Below, in pieces: positions 25,181-35,038 of a DNA stretch of 64,000 bases. The stretch is from Desulfobacterales bacterium (lineage in GTDB: Bacteria > Desulfobacterota > Desulfobacteria > Desulfobacterales > JANQIE01). The stretch is from contig JANQIE010000060.1 in assembly GCA_028282295.1 (NCBI GenBank), forward strand, positions 1-64,000, written 5' to 3'. The notes beneath the pieces were generated by a model, which saw nothing but the letters and a program-made list of their open reading frames with translations, searched no databases and was not told where the DNA came from. The first letter of the stretch is position 1. The number at the start of each line of letters is the position of its first letter. The position numbers and the translations under genes were made by a program.

Positions 25181-26185
25181 ATGAAAAAAATCAGTTCGGT
25201 TGTTTTGGCAGGTCTTTTGTTATTCGCGGTGACGTCAGCACCCGTGTTTGCCGCCGGCAAGGTTTTGGTCGTGCACAGTTATCATGCCGAATACAGTTGG
25301 GTTCAAGGACTCGATACCGGGATGGACCAGGTCCTTCAAGCGTCCGGGATTACTGTGGAAAAGTTTTACATGGACACCAAAAGAAAAGCGTCCGATGAGT
25401 GGAAAGTCAAAACCGGGCAGATGGCCGTCGAAAAGATGCTGGCCATGAAACCGGATGTGGTGATTACCACCGATGACAATGCGCAGGCCTTTTTTGCCAA
25501 AAATTATGCTGGCAAGAGCGATATCCAGTTTGTTTTCACCGGTGTGAATGGTGATCCGGACAAGTATGGATTTCCAGCGGCCAACGTAACCGGAATTTTG
25601 GAAAGAGCCTACGCCGACCAAACTCTTGATTTATTGAAAAGCTTTATGCCGCAGATTAACGCGGTGGTCTATCTGGCCGACGACAGCGCCACCGCCGATC
25701 TGATTACTCCCCGTATTCAGGCTCAGGCCAAAAACGGCAAACTCCCCATCGCCGTCAATAGTTTCGAAAGACCCTCCACGTTTGATCAATGGAAGACGGT
25801 TGTCAAAAAATACGACCAGGATCCTTCCATTGGCGCTTTCCTGATTCCTCTGTACTTGACCGTCAAGGTCGCTGAAAACGGCGATCGTGTCCCGCCCAAG
25901 GAGGTTATGCAGTGGATCGTCGCCAACACCGATAAGCCGGTTGTCGGCCTGTGGCCGTTCTCAACCGATCACGGTGCGCTGTGTGCGGTGGTCGTGGATC
26001 CGGTGGAACACGGTCGCGTGGCCGGTGAGATGGCCGCCAAGATTATTAAAGGCAAAAAAGCCGGTGACGTTGAAATGGCGACCAACAAGGAAGGGTACGT
26101 GATCTTCAATATCACCACCGCCAAGGCCAAGGGCGTCGATATCCCTTACGAATTGCTGGAAAGCGCCAATAAAATTATCGAGTAA
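25181..26185 (+). CDS. ABC-type substrate-binding protein (PF04392 type)
   Basis: A 334-residue exported protein with signal peptide [20 protein letters not shown]. It has the fold order of the ABC_sub_bind (TrpX-like) family: [49 protein letters not shown], and a second lobe with [16 protein letters not shown]. The ligand is unknown. No permease or ATPase of the matching type is adjacent. Instead it is followed by a chemoreceptor gene, so it may be a periplasmic sensor partner rather than a transport component (inference). GGAG precedes the ATG. Confidence 0.8.
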   Translation: MKKISSVVLAGLLLFAVTSAPVFAAGKVLVVHSYHAEYSWVQGLDTGMDQVLQASGITVEKFYMDTKRKASDEWKVKTGQMAVEKMLAMKPDVVITTDDNAQAFFAKNYAGKSDIQFVFTGVNGDPDKYGFPAANVTGILERAYADQTLDLLKSFMPQINAVVYLADDSATADLITPRIQAQAKNGKLPIAVNSFERPSTFDQWKTVVKKYDQDPSIGAFLIPLYLTVKVAENGDRVPPKEVMQWIVANTDKPVVGLWPFSTDHGALCAVVVDPVEHGRVAGEMAAKIIKGKKAGDVEMATNKEGYVIFNITTAKAKGVDIPYELLESANKIIE

Positions 26186-26373
26186 CGAGTAATCCGGAAT
26201 TTTCCATATGGTGTCTTTGGGCGAACCGGTGTTTTCTGCGACGCTGCCCGGAACATCTGAACTGTCGGCAATTAAAGGGGGAGCGTTCATCTGATGTGAT
26301 GTTGCCTAAACCGGTATCGAATTACCGATGCCGGTCTGCCGGTATTGTGCGAGTTACAAAGGTTTTGTTACTA

Positions 26374-28206
26374 ATGAAGCTTAATCTGAAGAATAAATTC
26401 TTATTGACTATCATCGCTTTGATTACTGCCTGTTTAAGTGTTTCAACGACAATCTTCTATTTTAATTTCAAAGGGGCATTGTTTCAAACCGTAACCGGCC
26501 AGATCGAGCAGACGACTGCCAATACGGTCGATATGATGGCCCGTTGGTTCAAAGATCGCAGGCTTGATCTGAACACGTGGAGCAAACAAAAGATATTTAC
26601 TACGGCCCTGCAGGATTCTTTTTTGGGAGAGTCCGCCCGCAAAGGCGCCGGCAAACTGTTGGCCGAGATTAAAAACGGTTATGGATACTATGAAAATATC
26701 TGCATTGCCAACCTCAAAGGAGAATTAATCGCTGCTGCCGACGGATCGGTTTTGGGTAAAATCAACGTTCAGCAACAGGATTATTTCCAAATTGCGTTAA
26801 CCGGCCAACCAGCGGTTTCCGCTGCGCAGCATAGTGAAGCCTCCGGAGACCCCATCTTTGTTTTTTCCGTACCGCTGAAGGTGAAAGGCAAGGTGGCCGG
26901 TGCTTTGATCAGTTATGTCGATTTGACGGTATTTAGCCGGCTCTTCATCGATACCATTGAGGTCGGCAGTACCGGATATGCTTACATGTTCGACGATCAA
27001 GGTTTTGTTATCGCCCATCCGGATAAATCCAACCTGTTCAAGTTGAACCTGAACAGCTTCGATTTCGGCCGGGAAATGATCGCCATGGTTGAAGGCTTGC
27101 TGATCTATACGTTTAAAGGGATGGAAAAGCTTGTCGTGTTTCAGAAATTTGAAGAAATGGGCTGGACCGTTGGCATTGGCGCTGGTACGCATGAACTTCT
27201 GGCGCCGGTCAGGCGTTTGGGATTGATCATTTTGGCGATAGGCGTCGGTTTTTTTGTGATTGCCAGTGCGATTACCATATTCATAGTGCGATCGATCGTT
27301 CGGCCGGTCAATCAAATTGTTGCGGATTTAAACCAAGGTGCGGATCAGGTTGATGCCGCCTCCAGTGAAGTGTCCAGCGCCAGCCAGGTCCTTGCGGGCG
27401 GTGCATCGCAACAGGCGTCTTCAATTGAAGAAACCTCGGCGGCTCTGGAGGAGATCGCCTCCCGGGTGCGGCAAAATGCCGATAATGCGCAGCAAGCCAA
27501 TACAATCATGAAACAGACTAACGGTGCGGTCGATCACGCCAACCAATCGATGTTGCGGTTAACCACATCCATGGACAAAATTAATCGCGCCAGTGAAAAA
27601 ACGTCGCGGATTGTCAATACCATTGAAGGTATCGCTTTCCAGACCAATCTGTTGGCGCTCAATGCGGCCGTAGAGGCGGCCAGGGCCGGTGAGGCCGGGG
27701 CCGGATTTGCCATTGTTGCCGACGAGGTCCGCAACCTGGCCATGCGCACGTCGCAGGCGGTCAAAGACACCACCGGGTTGATTGCAGAGACCGTGCAACG
27801 GGTAAGCGACGGCGCGAAACTGGTCCAGGGAACCAATGACGCGTTTTCATCGGTTACGGCAAGCGCCTCCAAAGTCAGTGCATTGATTGATGAGATTTCC
27901 AGTGCTTCCGACGAGCAATCCAAAGGCATCAATCAGGTCAATGTGGCCATTAACGCGATGGATGACATTGTCCAACAAACCGCGGCCTCGGCCGAAGAGT
28001 CGGCCTCAGCCTCTGAAGAGTTGAATGCTCAGGCCGTCCAGATGAAGCATTCAGTGGATGATCTGGTCGTGATCGTCAAAGGCGCGGACCGCAACGGGAA
28101 ACGTAAGCGTTCGGATGCGGGGCGGCGAGAGGACACCTTGATTGAAGCGCCAGACGTTTGGTCACACCGCAACGCCGTGTGGGAGTCGACTGTTGAAAAA
28201 GAATGA
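26374..28206 (+). CDS. methyl-accepting chemotaxis protein with Cache sensor
   Basis: A 610-residue chemoreceptor. A first membrane segment ([22 protein letters not shown]) leads to a periplasmic double-Cache domain of about 240 residues containing [18 protein letters not shown] second membrane segment ([20 protein letters not shown]) is followed by HAMP-like and signalling domains with the tip [27 protein letters not shown] chose the ATG at 26374 (MKLNLKNKF) because the 26 earlier codons precede the membrane anchor without coding character. It lies 188 bases downstream of the binding protein on the same strand. No CheB/CheR docking pentapeptide is seen. Confidence 0.92.
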   Translation: MKLNLKNKFLLTIIALITACLSVSTTIFYFNFKGALFQTVTGQIEQTTANTVDMMARWFKDRRLDLNTWSKQKIFTTALQDSFLGESARKGAGKLLAEIKNGYGYYENICIANLKGELIAAADGSVLGKINVQQQDYFQIALTGQPAVSAAQHSEASGDPIFVFSVPLKVKGKVAGALISYVDLTVFSRLFIDTIEVGSTGYAYMFDDQGFVIAHPDKSNLFKLNLNSFDFGREMIAMVEGLLIYTFKGMEKLVVFQKFEEMGWTVGIGAGTHELLAPVRRLGLIILAIGVGFFVIASAITIFIVRSIVRPVNQIVADLNQGADQVDAASSEVSSASQVLAGGASQQASSIEETSAALEEIASRVRQNADNAQQANTIMKQTNGAVDHANQSMLRLTTSMDKINRASEKTSRIVNTIEGIAFQTNLLALNAAVEAARAGEAGAGFAIVADEVRNLAMRTSQAVKDTTGLIAETVQRVSDGAKLVQGTNDAFSSVTASASKVSALIDEISSASDEQSKGINQVNVAINAMDDIVQQTAASAEESASASEELNAQAVQMKHSVDDLVVIVKGADRNGKRKRSDAGRREDTLIEAPDVWSHRNAVWESTVEKE

Positions 28207-28258
28207 AACGGCTATCGGCGCAGCCGTGCGAATTATTGCCGAAGAGTTGGCGGAAAAT

Positions 28259-28317
28259 AGTGTTGGGACATTTTATTTTTTTGCGGCCCTGAATCCACCA
28301 TTTCCGGATAAACTCAA
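28259..28317. repeat. possible degenerate MITE end
   Basis: GCGGCCCTGAATCCA...CCATTTCCGGATAAACTC resembles the right end of MITE copies B and C with a few bases deleted (14 of 18 terminal positions agree). The opposite end is not recognisable. Confidence 0.3.
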
Positions 28318-28318
28318 T

Positions 28319-30124
28319 TTAACGACCCGCGTCTTTGCGTTGAAGCCAGGCTTTGATCTTTTGGCTCAAATCCCGCGCATTGACCGGCTTGGCAATATAA
28401 TCATTCATGCCGATATCAAGGCACTTATCGATGGTGCCCTGCATTGTGTTGGCGGTCATGGCAATTATGGGGATATTGCGATAGGCGTGGTTTGAACTGC
28501 GAATGGCGCGGGTGGTGTCATAGCCATCCAGAGAGGGCATTTGAAGATCCATCAGGATCAGGTCGAAGGTTTTCTGGGCCAACTGTTGCAATGCTTCAAC
28601 ACCGTTGGCTGCCACTTGAGCCTGGTAACCGAATTTACTCAACATAAACAGGGTCACTTCCTGATTGATGGCATTGTCTTCGACCAGCAGGATAGTTGCC
28701 GGGTGACTGTAATCGGCAGCCGCGATGGTTTGCCCGGCAGCGGCGGCAACGTCCGGCTCCGGTATCGTGGCGCGTGATGATGCATGCTGGTCCGCGATTG
28801 GTAAGGTAATCGTAAACCAGAAAGTGGCGCCGTGTCCCTGCTGACTTTTAAAGCCGATTTGACCCCCCATTACTTCAACGAGCTGCTTACAGATCGCCAA
28901 TCCAAGCCCCGTTCCGCCGTATTGCCGGGTGGTTGAACTGTCCACCTGGGAGAATGGTTTGAACAGGCGCTTATGCCGTTGCACCGGAATACCGATACCG
29001 GTGTCCTTTATGGAAAAGAAAATTTCGATCTGATCGTGTTTTTTTTGCCGTATTGTTGCCTGAACCGATATCTCGCCGGCAGGTGTGAATTTGACGGCAT
29101 TGTTGAGCAGGTTGAGCAGTACTTGCCGCAAGCGGTTCGGGTCACCGATGACCGGTGCTTTCAGCGCCGGATCCACAGAGCAGTGCAACGCCAGGCCTTT
29201 TTCCACAATTTTAAAGGAGATCGAATCGATTACTTCTTTGAGAATCGCAGGCAAATCGAAGCGCAATGTCTCCAGTTCCATTTTACCGGCTTCGATTTTC
29301 GAAAAATCGAGAAGATCGTTGATGATGTGCATGAGCGCCTGCGCGCTCGACTCGATCGTCTGCACGTAATCCCGCTGTTCTCGATCCAGATTTGTGTCCA
29401 GCAGTAACGACGTCATGCCGATGACCCCGTTCATGGGGGTGCGGATCTCATGACTCATATTGGCCAAAAAATCACTTTTGGCCTGGTTGGCATTTTTCGC
29501 CTGATCGGCCATCTCCCGCGCTTTGAGAATGGACTGTTCCAACTTCGTATTGCTATCGCGCAGTTCGCGGGTACGCGCTTGGATTATGGTCTCTTGCTTT
29601 TCAAATAGGAGCGAATTGCGCAATACCAGGGCTACGATGGTTGACATCAACCCGAGTAAACTGACGACCTCGTCAATGCGCCGAAAATCCGGCAGATTCA
29701 GCAACAGCAGGGCTCCGACGTTGATTGCGCCGATCTTGAGCGGTACCCCGATGGACAGTTCGCTTTTCAATTCCGATAACAAGGTTTCGGCTTCGCCGCT
29801 ACCTTGTTGGGTGTTCCAGGCCATGGGGGTATCCGAGTTGCTGATCAAACGGATCAACCGGACGGCTTGGGACGATTCGGCAATAGTTCGCCGCCGCTCC
29901 GGTTCCACACAAACCAGACCTTGGCCGTATTGCGCGGCACCATCCGTGTAATGGGAAATGATTACAGTGCGCGCGCCGGTTACCTCACGAAATTGACTCG
30001 TCAAATAACGACCCAGCGCCTTGGGACAATCGGCATCCGGCAGCGCCTTTTCAAGGATATGAAAGGTCATGGCCTGGAATGCCCGCGAAAATATGTGATT
30101 TTGTGAATCGGTTTTTCCGGACAT
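28319..30124 (-). CDS. hybrid sensor histidine kinase with response regulator domain
   Basis: A 601-residue cytosolic hybrid kinase. Order: a GAF-like sensor (about residues 20-190), a coiled coil, HisKA with [19 protein letters not shown], HATPase_c with [12 protein letters not shown] and [19 protein letters not shown], then a receiver domain with [11 protein letters not shown] and phospho-acceptor LILMDLQMP. It is the last gene of a four-gene operon: its ATG overlaps the stop of the DUF1638-like gene (TAATG). That coupling to corrinoid genes suggests it senses or controls that pathway, but it lacks a DNA-binding output. Confidence 0.92.
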   Translation of the reverse strand: MSGKTDSQNHIFSRAFQAMTFHILEKALPDADCPKALGRYLTSQFREVTGARTVIISHYTDGAAQYGQGLVCVEPERRRTIAESSQAVRLIRLISNSDTPMAWNTQQGSGEAETLLSELKSELSIGVPLKIGAINVGALLLLNLPDFRRIDEVVSLLGLMSTIVALVLRNSLLFEKQETIIQARTRELRDSNTKLEQSILKAREMADQAKNANQAKSDFLANMSHEIRTPMNGVIGMTSLLLDTNLDREQRDYVQTIESSAQALMHIINDLLDFSKIEAGKMELETLRFDLPAILKEVIDSISFKIVEKGLALHCSVDPALKAPVIGDPNRLRQVLLNLLNNAVKFTPAGEISVQATIRQKKHDQIEIFFSIKDTGIGIPVQRHKRLFKPFSQVDSSTTRQYGGTGLGLAICKQLVEVMGGQIGFKSQQGHGATFWFTITLPIADQHASSRATIPEPDVAAAAGQTIAAADYSHPATILLVEDNAINQEVTLFMLSKFGYQAQVAANGVEALQQLAQKTFDLILMDLQMPSLDGYDTTRAIRSSNHAYRNIPIIAMTANTMQGTIDKCLDIGMNDYIAKPVNARDLSQKIKAWLQRKDAGR

Positions 30125-30732
30125 TAACGTATCTCTTCTGTCAACCCCCGCATTGCGTTGCGAATACCGTTAATAAGACAATCCGTCTTTATGGGCAGCA
30201 CTTCGCATTTTAAACCGGTGTACTGTGAGATCGCTTTGAGATGATCGGAGGGAACCGGCACGTAACCCGAATCAAGATACACGATCTTGTCATGCATGTC
30301 CTGCATAAAATCCGGGGCGATATCGGCGGTCAAACCAAGTTCTGTTTCGAATACCTTTTGCCATTTGTAGGTCCATTCCGGCAATAGAAAAAACGCTTTC
30401 TGCTTGCGCAGGGTGTGATAGCGCGCAGGTCCCAGGAAGATTTCGACGCAATTTGATCCGGATACGCGCCCCACCCCCGGCAGGGCCTCCTGCTGCTGCA
30501 TGAACGCGTGACAGTCCCCGTATACCAGCAGGACATGACGACCAGGGGGCGAATCGGGACCGATTAGCGTGTCGATGTGAAGGTGCAGTTTTTCAGGATG
30601 CATGTGCAACATGGAGTCCGTATAGTGGGTCGGTAAATTGAATTTGCCGTTGTTGCGCAACTGTTCCAGTGCTTCGCGAAAAACGGAACAGGCCAGGCAG
30701 ATGCTTTTGGTGGCAGTTGGGGACATTGTCAC
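30124..30732 (-). CDS. DUF1638-like protein
   Basis: A 202-residue protein recalling DUF1638, a family often encoded with corrinoid methyltransferases in methanogens and acetogens. It has an early Cys ([11 protein letters not shown]), a [10 protein letters not shown] block, [13 protein letters not shown], and [10 protein letters not shown]. Function is unknown; the conserved Cys and His suggest metal or cofactor handling. It overlaps the upstream UroD-like gene by four bases (ATGA) and the downstream kinase by one. The family name is from motif memory and should be searched. Confidence 0.7.
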   Translation of the reverse strand: MTMSPTATKSICLACSVFREALEQLRNNGKFNLPTHYTDSMLHMHPEKLHLHIDTLIGPDSPPGRHVLLVYGDCHAFMQQQEALPGVGRVSGSNCVEIFLGPARYHTLRKQKAFFLLPEWTYKWQKVFETELGLTADIAPDFMQDMHDKIVYLDSGYVPVPSDHLKAISQYTGLKCEVLPIKTDCLINGIRNAMRGLTEEIR

Positions 30733-31751
30733 AATTGCGTTGTGTAAGTTTCGGCTGCTTCCCGGATTGCGAGAAGGTTTTCAATTGGGGTGTCATACGG
30801 AACATCGCCACCTGCCGTGCCCAGAATAAAATGGGGGTCATTTTGCTGTTCGCGCAACGTCGACGCACATTTTTTTTTAATCTGCGCGACATTTTCACGA
30901 TCCAGGCGTTGGCCTTCCAAGTTGCCGATCAATACCGACTTGTTATTGAGAATCTTCCGGGCCTGGGTCAGTGATTCACCGGCGCTGATCGCGAAACCGG
31001 CGACATTGGGAAAATTCGCCAGCCACGGCAAGGCCGGCACCAACGCTGCGCCGCCGGAGTGCACAACCAATGGACCGCTAACCTGCTCAAAGGCCCTGCG
31101 AAGGACCGGCAGTAGCGTTTTTTTGATAATCTGTGATGTGACGACTCTGGGGCTGATCAATGCGATGGGGGTTACCACAAACGTCGCCCCCGCTTTCAAA
31201 AAAGCATTGGCCCGTGACACAAAGTAGGGCAGCGTTATTGCCAACATGGCTTCGGCGGCCTGTGGATTGAAAAGCAGCATCTCGATCCATTTTTCTAGTG
31301 TCAGGATCATGGCCGGCAAGTCGATGGGACTGGTGGCGATGGCGGCGATCGGCACTTCCCGGCCGTGTTCGGTAGCCATCAGGCGCACGGCATCATTAAA
31401 AAAGAGCGGAATCGGGTGGGCATCAATATCGGGCACAACCAAACGGGCGATGTCCTCGGCCGCCGCGACAGCCGGGCGGTGCAGGTTGGGCGGCTGTTTG
31501 TCGTAGTAACGAATTTGGCTGCCAAAGGCCGCGCCTTCCAGCGGCAGGCATAGCGGGCCGAATAAGATATCCGCACCGATCGTTTCACGCACGCTCCTTT
31601 GGCCGCGGGCGTATGCCGTGGCGTCGGTGTAGTAGGCGGGCAAGGGACAGTTGGTCAACCTGGCACCGTAAAGGCTCAGGGGCAAACTTACGGGCGGGCG
31701 GTCCGCCGGTTTACCCTGGATTGCGGCCAGCACACGCTCGATACTGGTCAT
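30729..31751 (-). CDS. uroporphyrinogen-decarboxylase-fold protein, MtaA/CmuA-like
   Basis: A 340-residue TIM-barrel protein of the UroD/MtaA clan. Members move methyl groups between corrinoid proteins and thiols or folate. Family landmarks are MTSIERVLAAIQGKPADRPPV at the start, VVHSGGAALVPAL, VLIGNLEGQRL, and GDVPYDTPIENLLAI near the end. The zinc ligands expected for MtaA/MtbA (H-x-C and a later Cys in GCEIP) are missing: here HSG and GGDVP. It lies between the corrinoid protein and DUF1638-like genes with overlapping codons. It may act differently from classical methyltransferases. Confidence 0.82.
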   Translation of the reverse strand: MTSIERVLAAIQGKPADRPPVSLPLSLYGARLTNCPLPAYYTDATAYARGQRSVRETIGADILFGPLCLPLEGAAFGSQIRYYDKQPPNLHRPAVAAAEDIARLVVPDIDAHPIPLFFNDAVRLMATEHGREVPIAAIATSPIDLPAMILTLEKWIEMLLFNPQAAEAMLAITLPYFVSRANAFLKAGATFVVTPIALISPRVVTSQIIKKTLLPVLRRAFEQVSGPLVVHSGGAALVPALPWLANFPNVAGFAISAGESLTQARKILNNKSVLIGNLEGQRLDRENVAQIKKKCASTLREQQNDPHFILGTAGGDVPYDTPIENLLAIREAAETYTTQL

Positions 31752-32449
31752 TGGGCACCTCGCAATGGGTGGTCATTTAATAACGATTTCATTATTTCGG
31801 GCGCCTCGATGGCGTTGGTGGCGGTTGCGTCGCCACCGACCTCTTCAACCAATTCGGGACGTATTTTAAAAATGGCGCCTCCCACCGCTAATTTAATCGA
31901 ATCGGTCAAACCCCGCCCGTCGATTTCCGAACGCAGTTTTTTAATATTCACCGCCGTATTATGCATCATGGCTGAAACACCGATGATCGGGGCGCCGACG
32001 GCCAAGGCTTTATCGACAAATTCACCGGCCACAACATCGTTGCCCAAATCATGGACATCCCATCCGGCCATGCGCAAAAACGTCCCTACAAGTTTGCGGC
32101 CTAAAGCGTGGTAGTCGTCTTCGATATTGCCCAGAACCAAGGGCGTTTTGGCAACCGCCTGCCGGGCGTTTTGAGGGGTTTCCGCGGTAACCTTGATCAT
32201 AATGTCCTCGGCAATGCGGGCCGCCACGTAGCCGTGAGCGATACTGATATCGGTATCATGGACCCAGCGATCACCGAACATGATCAGCACCGGTTCCAGC
32301 AGCGAAACCATCGTTTTTTTATACCCGTGAATGCGGGCCAGCCCGGCCAGCAGGTTTTTGGCGCCGTTTTGATCCGCGGTCAAAAGAAACTGCAACAATT
32401 CGTCCTGATGGTTTTCCATGAGATATGTCCTTATTGGGTTGGATCGCAA
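31748..32449 (-). CDS. corrinoid-binding methyltransferase protein (MtbC/MttC type)
   Basis: A 233-residue two-domain corrinoid protein. The N-terminal helical cap (about residues 1-90) is followed by a B12-binding Rossmann domain. The DxHxxG motif lies in GNIEDDYHALGRKLV (His as cobalt ligand), with the SxM-like ISAMMHNT and the terminal VGGAIF. It would carry a methyl-cobamide for the adjacent UroD-like protein. It is the first gene of the overlapping operon. No substrate-specific methyltransferase (MttB, MtaB type) is in the window. Confidence 0.88.
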   Translation of the reverse strand: MRSNPIRTYLMENHQDELLQFLLTADQNGAKNLLAGLARIHGYKKTMVSLLEPVLIMFGDRWVHDTDISIAHGYVAARIAEDIMIKVTAETPQNARQAVAKTPLVLGNIEDDYHALGRKLVGTFLRMAGWDVHDLGNDVVAGEFVDKALAVGAPIIGVSAMMHNTAVNIKKLRSEIDGRGLTDSIKLAVGGAIFKIRPELVEEVGGDATATNAIEAPEIMKSLLNDHPLRGAQ

Positions 32450-32726
32450 TCAATCTGTCAGGCGCTTTAGCCTGCGCGGTGCAGCAAGAACGATTAGAAT
32501 TTGGAGTGGTTCGGTTGGCTTCGGATTGAACACTGTCTTTCGGGGGGCGGTGGAAATTTCTAAGGCGCTGCGGTGAATTCATTCAAATATAAAAATAATT
32601 TGTTTCTGATGGGCGATAGTACCTTTATTTGGGGCATAGAATAATTAAGTTTTTTCGGGGAATCAAGGGGTCTTGACCGGTTTCCTGCCACGGATTATTG
32701 AGATAAAGAACGCAATCGTCGTCAGG

Positions 32727-32912
32727 TTATCCGCCTTGATGATTCTTCTCATGGTCCTGGCGGCATTTTTTACACTCAAAATGCCAACGGCTGCCGGCAA
32801 AGGTGCTTTTGATGCCCCAGGCTTTTTCGCCGATCGGTAATTCTTCACCACAGGAGCCACACCGATTGGCGAATTTTAATGTCATCAGTTTGAACTTTGC
32901 CGTTCGTCTCAT
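32727..32912 (-). CDS. small zinc-finger protein
   Basis: A 61-residue basic protein with two Cys pairs, CGSCGEEL and CKKC, separated by GEKAWGIKSTFAGSRWHFE. This is a likely single zinc-binding module resembling PARP/LIM-like half fingers in spacing. An overlapping ORF (32663-32860) in another frame lacks this pattern and was not chosen. It is a single gene with no close neighbour; function is unknown. Confidence 0.6.
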   Translation of the reverse strand: MRRTAKFKLMTLKFANRCGSCGEELPIGEKAWGIKSTFAGSRWHFECKKCRQDHEKNHQGG

Positions 32913-33036
32913 ACGGTTTCAAAGATCCATGTTGGTGATAAGCAATGGTGTAGAAAAAGAAGTGCTTTCAAAAAACAGACAGTAATTGTTTTTTGAAAGC
33001 ATCTCCAGACGAATGTAAGTGCGATATGCGGGACGG

Positions 33037-33210
33037 TTAGTGTGGCGTTTTATCTTTGGCGTATTTGTCTAGTTTGCCGAGTTTTTCAATCGGCATTTCT
33101 TCCAACGGTCCGCGTACTAGTTTCTCCATGCCGATTTGTTCTAGTACGCTTTCCCTAACTACCCAGCCGAACCCTAAGCTTTCGAAGAATAATATTCTCG
33201 GTTTGTTCAT
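33037..33210 (-). CDS. 57-residue small protein (absent from the ORF track)
   Basis: The minus strand encodes MNKPRILFFESLGFG...KLGKLDKYAKDKTPH and ends in TAA. A GAGGGGG ribosome site lies seven bases before the ATG. The protein is mixed charged with a hydrophobic first third and has no Cys. Codon choice (several CTA, AGA) differs from the neighbours. I do not recognise a family. The good ribosome site is the main support. Confidence 0.5.
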   Translation of the reverse strand: MNKPRILFFESLGFGWVVRESVLEQIGMEKLVRGPLEEMPIEKLGKLDKYAKDKTPH

Positions 33211-33524
33211 GTTTAATGCCCCCTCATCGGTTAATTACGCTGGTCCGTTAATTTGGTTGCGTTAAATTAAACATCGGCAGATAGATTTTTTTCTTTATGC
33301 GATAGTGCGTCTTTTTTTAATTTCGATCATTTACTTGGATGCCTACGCCCTGCCAAATCAACTACTGCCACCGGCATTGGGAACGAATCCGGCGTCTATA
33401 AAAAAAGGCTGCCGTGCGCTGATTTGCTGTATCGGAGTCGTCGGGTGCTGAATCCTCCCCCTCCCACCGACAATCCATTGAGCCCATTGAAATGAAAAGT
33501 GGAAAAGAAAAAAAGGGCCGATTT
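33211..33524. other. gap without recognised features
   Basis: About 310 bases. I see AT-rich stretches and short open frames (for example 33358-33606 minus) but no ribosome site, tRNA, strong hairpin with T-run or family motif. Confidence 0.5.
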
Positions 33525-33677
33525 TCAGCGCCACACCAGTCTGGAGTTGTTGACGATCGTCCCCAATATCAGCCCAAACATCGCCCAGAATTCCCAATCC
33601 CGCCAAAAGTAACCCAAATCATACATGAGCATGATCGTCCCAACGACAAGTGCCAGATTTGCAATAAATTTAAACAT
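33525..33677 (-). CDS. small two-helix membrane protein
   Basis: A 50-residue protein starting at the ATG at 33677 (MFKFIANLALVVGTIML). It has two hydrophobic stretches (NLALVVGTIMLMYDLGYF and WAMFGLILGTIV) and a basic end. An AAGGGGC ribosome site precedes this ATG. The longer track start at 33710 adds unlikely codons. Function is unknown. Confidence 0.5.
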   Translation of the reverse strand: MFKFIANLALVVGTIMLMYDLGYFWRDWEFWAMFGLILGTIVNNSRLVWR

Positions 33678-33922
33678 GTTGGTAGCCCCTTTTGGTTCAT
33701 TGCGTGTCAATGGCCAGGATAAGGCAGCAACTCCTATGCCATTTTAATTTGTGATAATTTCCAAAAGATTTCAATAAATTATAGGGAGTGAAGGCTGTTG
33801 GGGATGGATAAGCGTCAATTACCTGTCGAATTTGTCCGCCCCGGTGGGCGTCTGACCGTTTGACCCGTACCTGTTGAAACCTTTTTGATGTTATCGGCAA
33901 GTCAGGCATATCCTTTATGATT

Positions 33923-34180
33923 TTATCCCTTGAGCCGCAGGCATTGACAGGATTTGGGCAGGGGAGGTGGGGTGAGGCGGCAAGATCGGGAACCACAGGT
34001 GCGCAGACGGCCGGAAGCGGTTCCCAGGCAAACACGGCAGCGGTCATCGCTGCAATGCTGACACGCAAAACAACCCGGACACGGATGTTTTCGAGAACCA
34101 ACCGCGTTGCTGTCCGGGACATAGACTTTGCCCGGCAGGCCCTTGACAATTGTAAATCCCATCGGCGATTCAACAATCAT
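33923..34180 (-). CDS. cysteine-rich small protein, start uncertain
   Basis: The frame from the ATG at 34180 (MIVESPMGFTIVKG) gives 85 residues with a dense cluster, CPGCFACQHCSDDRCRVC, that looks like a metal-binding or redox module. A less certain start at 34207 is possible. The frame stays open upstream into MITE copy C, which may have separated the gene from its promoter. No good ribosome site was found. The C-terminal 25 residues are of low quality, so a frameshift near the end is possible. Confidence 0.45.
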   Translation of the reverse strand: MIVESPMGFTIVKGLPGKVYVPDSNAVGSRKHPCPGCFACQHCSDDRCRVCLGTASGRLRTCGSRSCRLTPPPLPKSCQCLRLKG

Positions 34181-34246
34181 ATCGCAAGCCGCTGGTTGAA
34201 AAAACATTCGGTTTGCGCCAGCCAGCGGGCAGTGCACGATTTTATA

Positions 34247-34411
34247 GTGTCCATCCGGAAATAGCATCTTTTGGCCCAGGCCGGCTTTCTCACGAATTTG
34301 AAATAATGGCGTAGCCATTCATGTTTTTGCGACGTAGCAGGGCTACGCCTGCGGTTTCAAATTCGTTGCGGCTTTGGCCTGAACGAAAATCTACTATTTC
34401 CGGATGGACAC
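34247..34411 (+). mobile_element. MITE copy C (165 bp)
   Basis: Perfect 18-bp terminal repeats, GTGTCCATCCGGAAATAG and complement. The interior matches copy B with an extra about 22-base segment that repeats a GCGTAGCC/GGCTACGC hairpin. The flanks tttata/ttgcta agree at four of six positions. It ends three bases before the stop codon of the lipoprotein gene and lies upstream of the Cys-rich ORF. Confidence 0.9.
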
Positions 34412-34414
34412 TTG

Positions 34415-35038
34415 CTATAATTCAGCGTTTTGCAGCAATCGCTGAATATCGGTTTGATTGACAATATCGGTGAACATATCACTGATGAGCTTGTCGGCGT
34501 CGCGAGTGCCGATCAATTTGAGCCGCTCGGCGTTGCCCTGGGCGTTTTGCCGCGACCGGACCCGGTCGTCTTTGATGATTCGGATCTCGTACTCAAGATT
34601 GACGCGCCACTTAAGCTCGTCAAGTTCAAGGTAAAACGTATCCAGGGCAATTTCAAATACGGGGGTTTGCGGTGCGGCTGTTTTGACGGTTTGTGCGCCC
34701 ATGTTCTCGATCCGTTTTTTGAAGGTTTCGATGAACAGGGTGTCCAGGTCGAGCCGGCCGACAAATACATCCTGTTGTTCCGGTTGGGTCATGCGCAGAT
34801 CAAAAATTCCGGTGAAGTAGCGGAAGTGTTTGCGCGCCTGAGGACCGAATATAACCTTGTTCGTCCGGCGATCGTTGAAACGAACGTGGAATTCTCGATT
34901 TTCGGCCAGTTGGGGAGCTTGCATCAACCGATAGTTGATTTCAATGTAGGATCGTCCGCCGCAACCCATAAGGATTAACAGCGTGATCGGCAAACACAGG
35001 CGCAAAAGCGTCAAGCGGGTGGTGCGGTAATCGATCAT
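34415..35038 (-). CDS. outer-membrane-type lipoprotein, unknown function
   Basis: A 207-residue protein with a lipoprotein signal: a hydrophobic stretch (LLRLCLPITLLILMGC) ends in a lipobox with Cys at about residue 26. The mature part is mixed alpha/beta with no Cys cluster. Size and pattern recall PqiC/YajG-like auxiliary lipoproteins, but I could not confirm a family. A GGAG ribosome site precedes the ATG. Single gene; MITE C abuts its 3' end. Confidence 0.75.
   Translation of the reverse strand: MIDYRTTRLTLLRLCLPITLLILMGCGGRSYIEINYRLMQAPQLAENREFHVRFNDRRTNKVIFGPQARKHFRYFTGIFDLRMTQPEQQDVFVGRLDLDTLFIETFKKRIENMGAQTVKTAAPQTPVFEIALDTFYLELDELKWRVNLEYEIRIIKDDRVRSRQNAQGNAERLKLIGTRDADKLISDMFTDIVNQTDIQRLLQNAEL

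Noticed and set aside
32450-32600. possible cobalamin riboswitch before the corrinoid operon
   Set aside because: I looked for the B12-box (GCCACTG) and did not find it; the leader has no recognisable riboswitch core.
32663-32860. 65-residue minus-strand ORF overlapping the zinc-finger ORF
   Set aside because: The other frame (32727-32912) holds two Cys pairs in zinc-finger spacing; this one has no such pattern.
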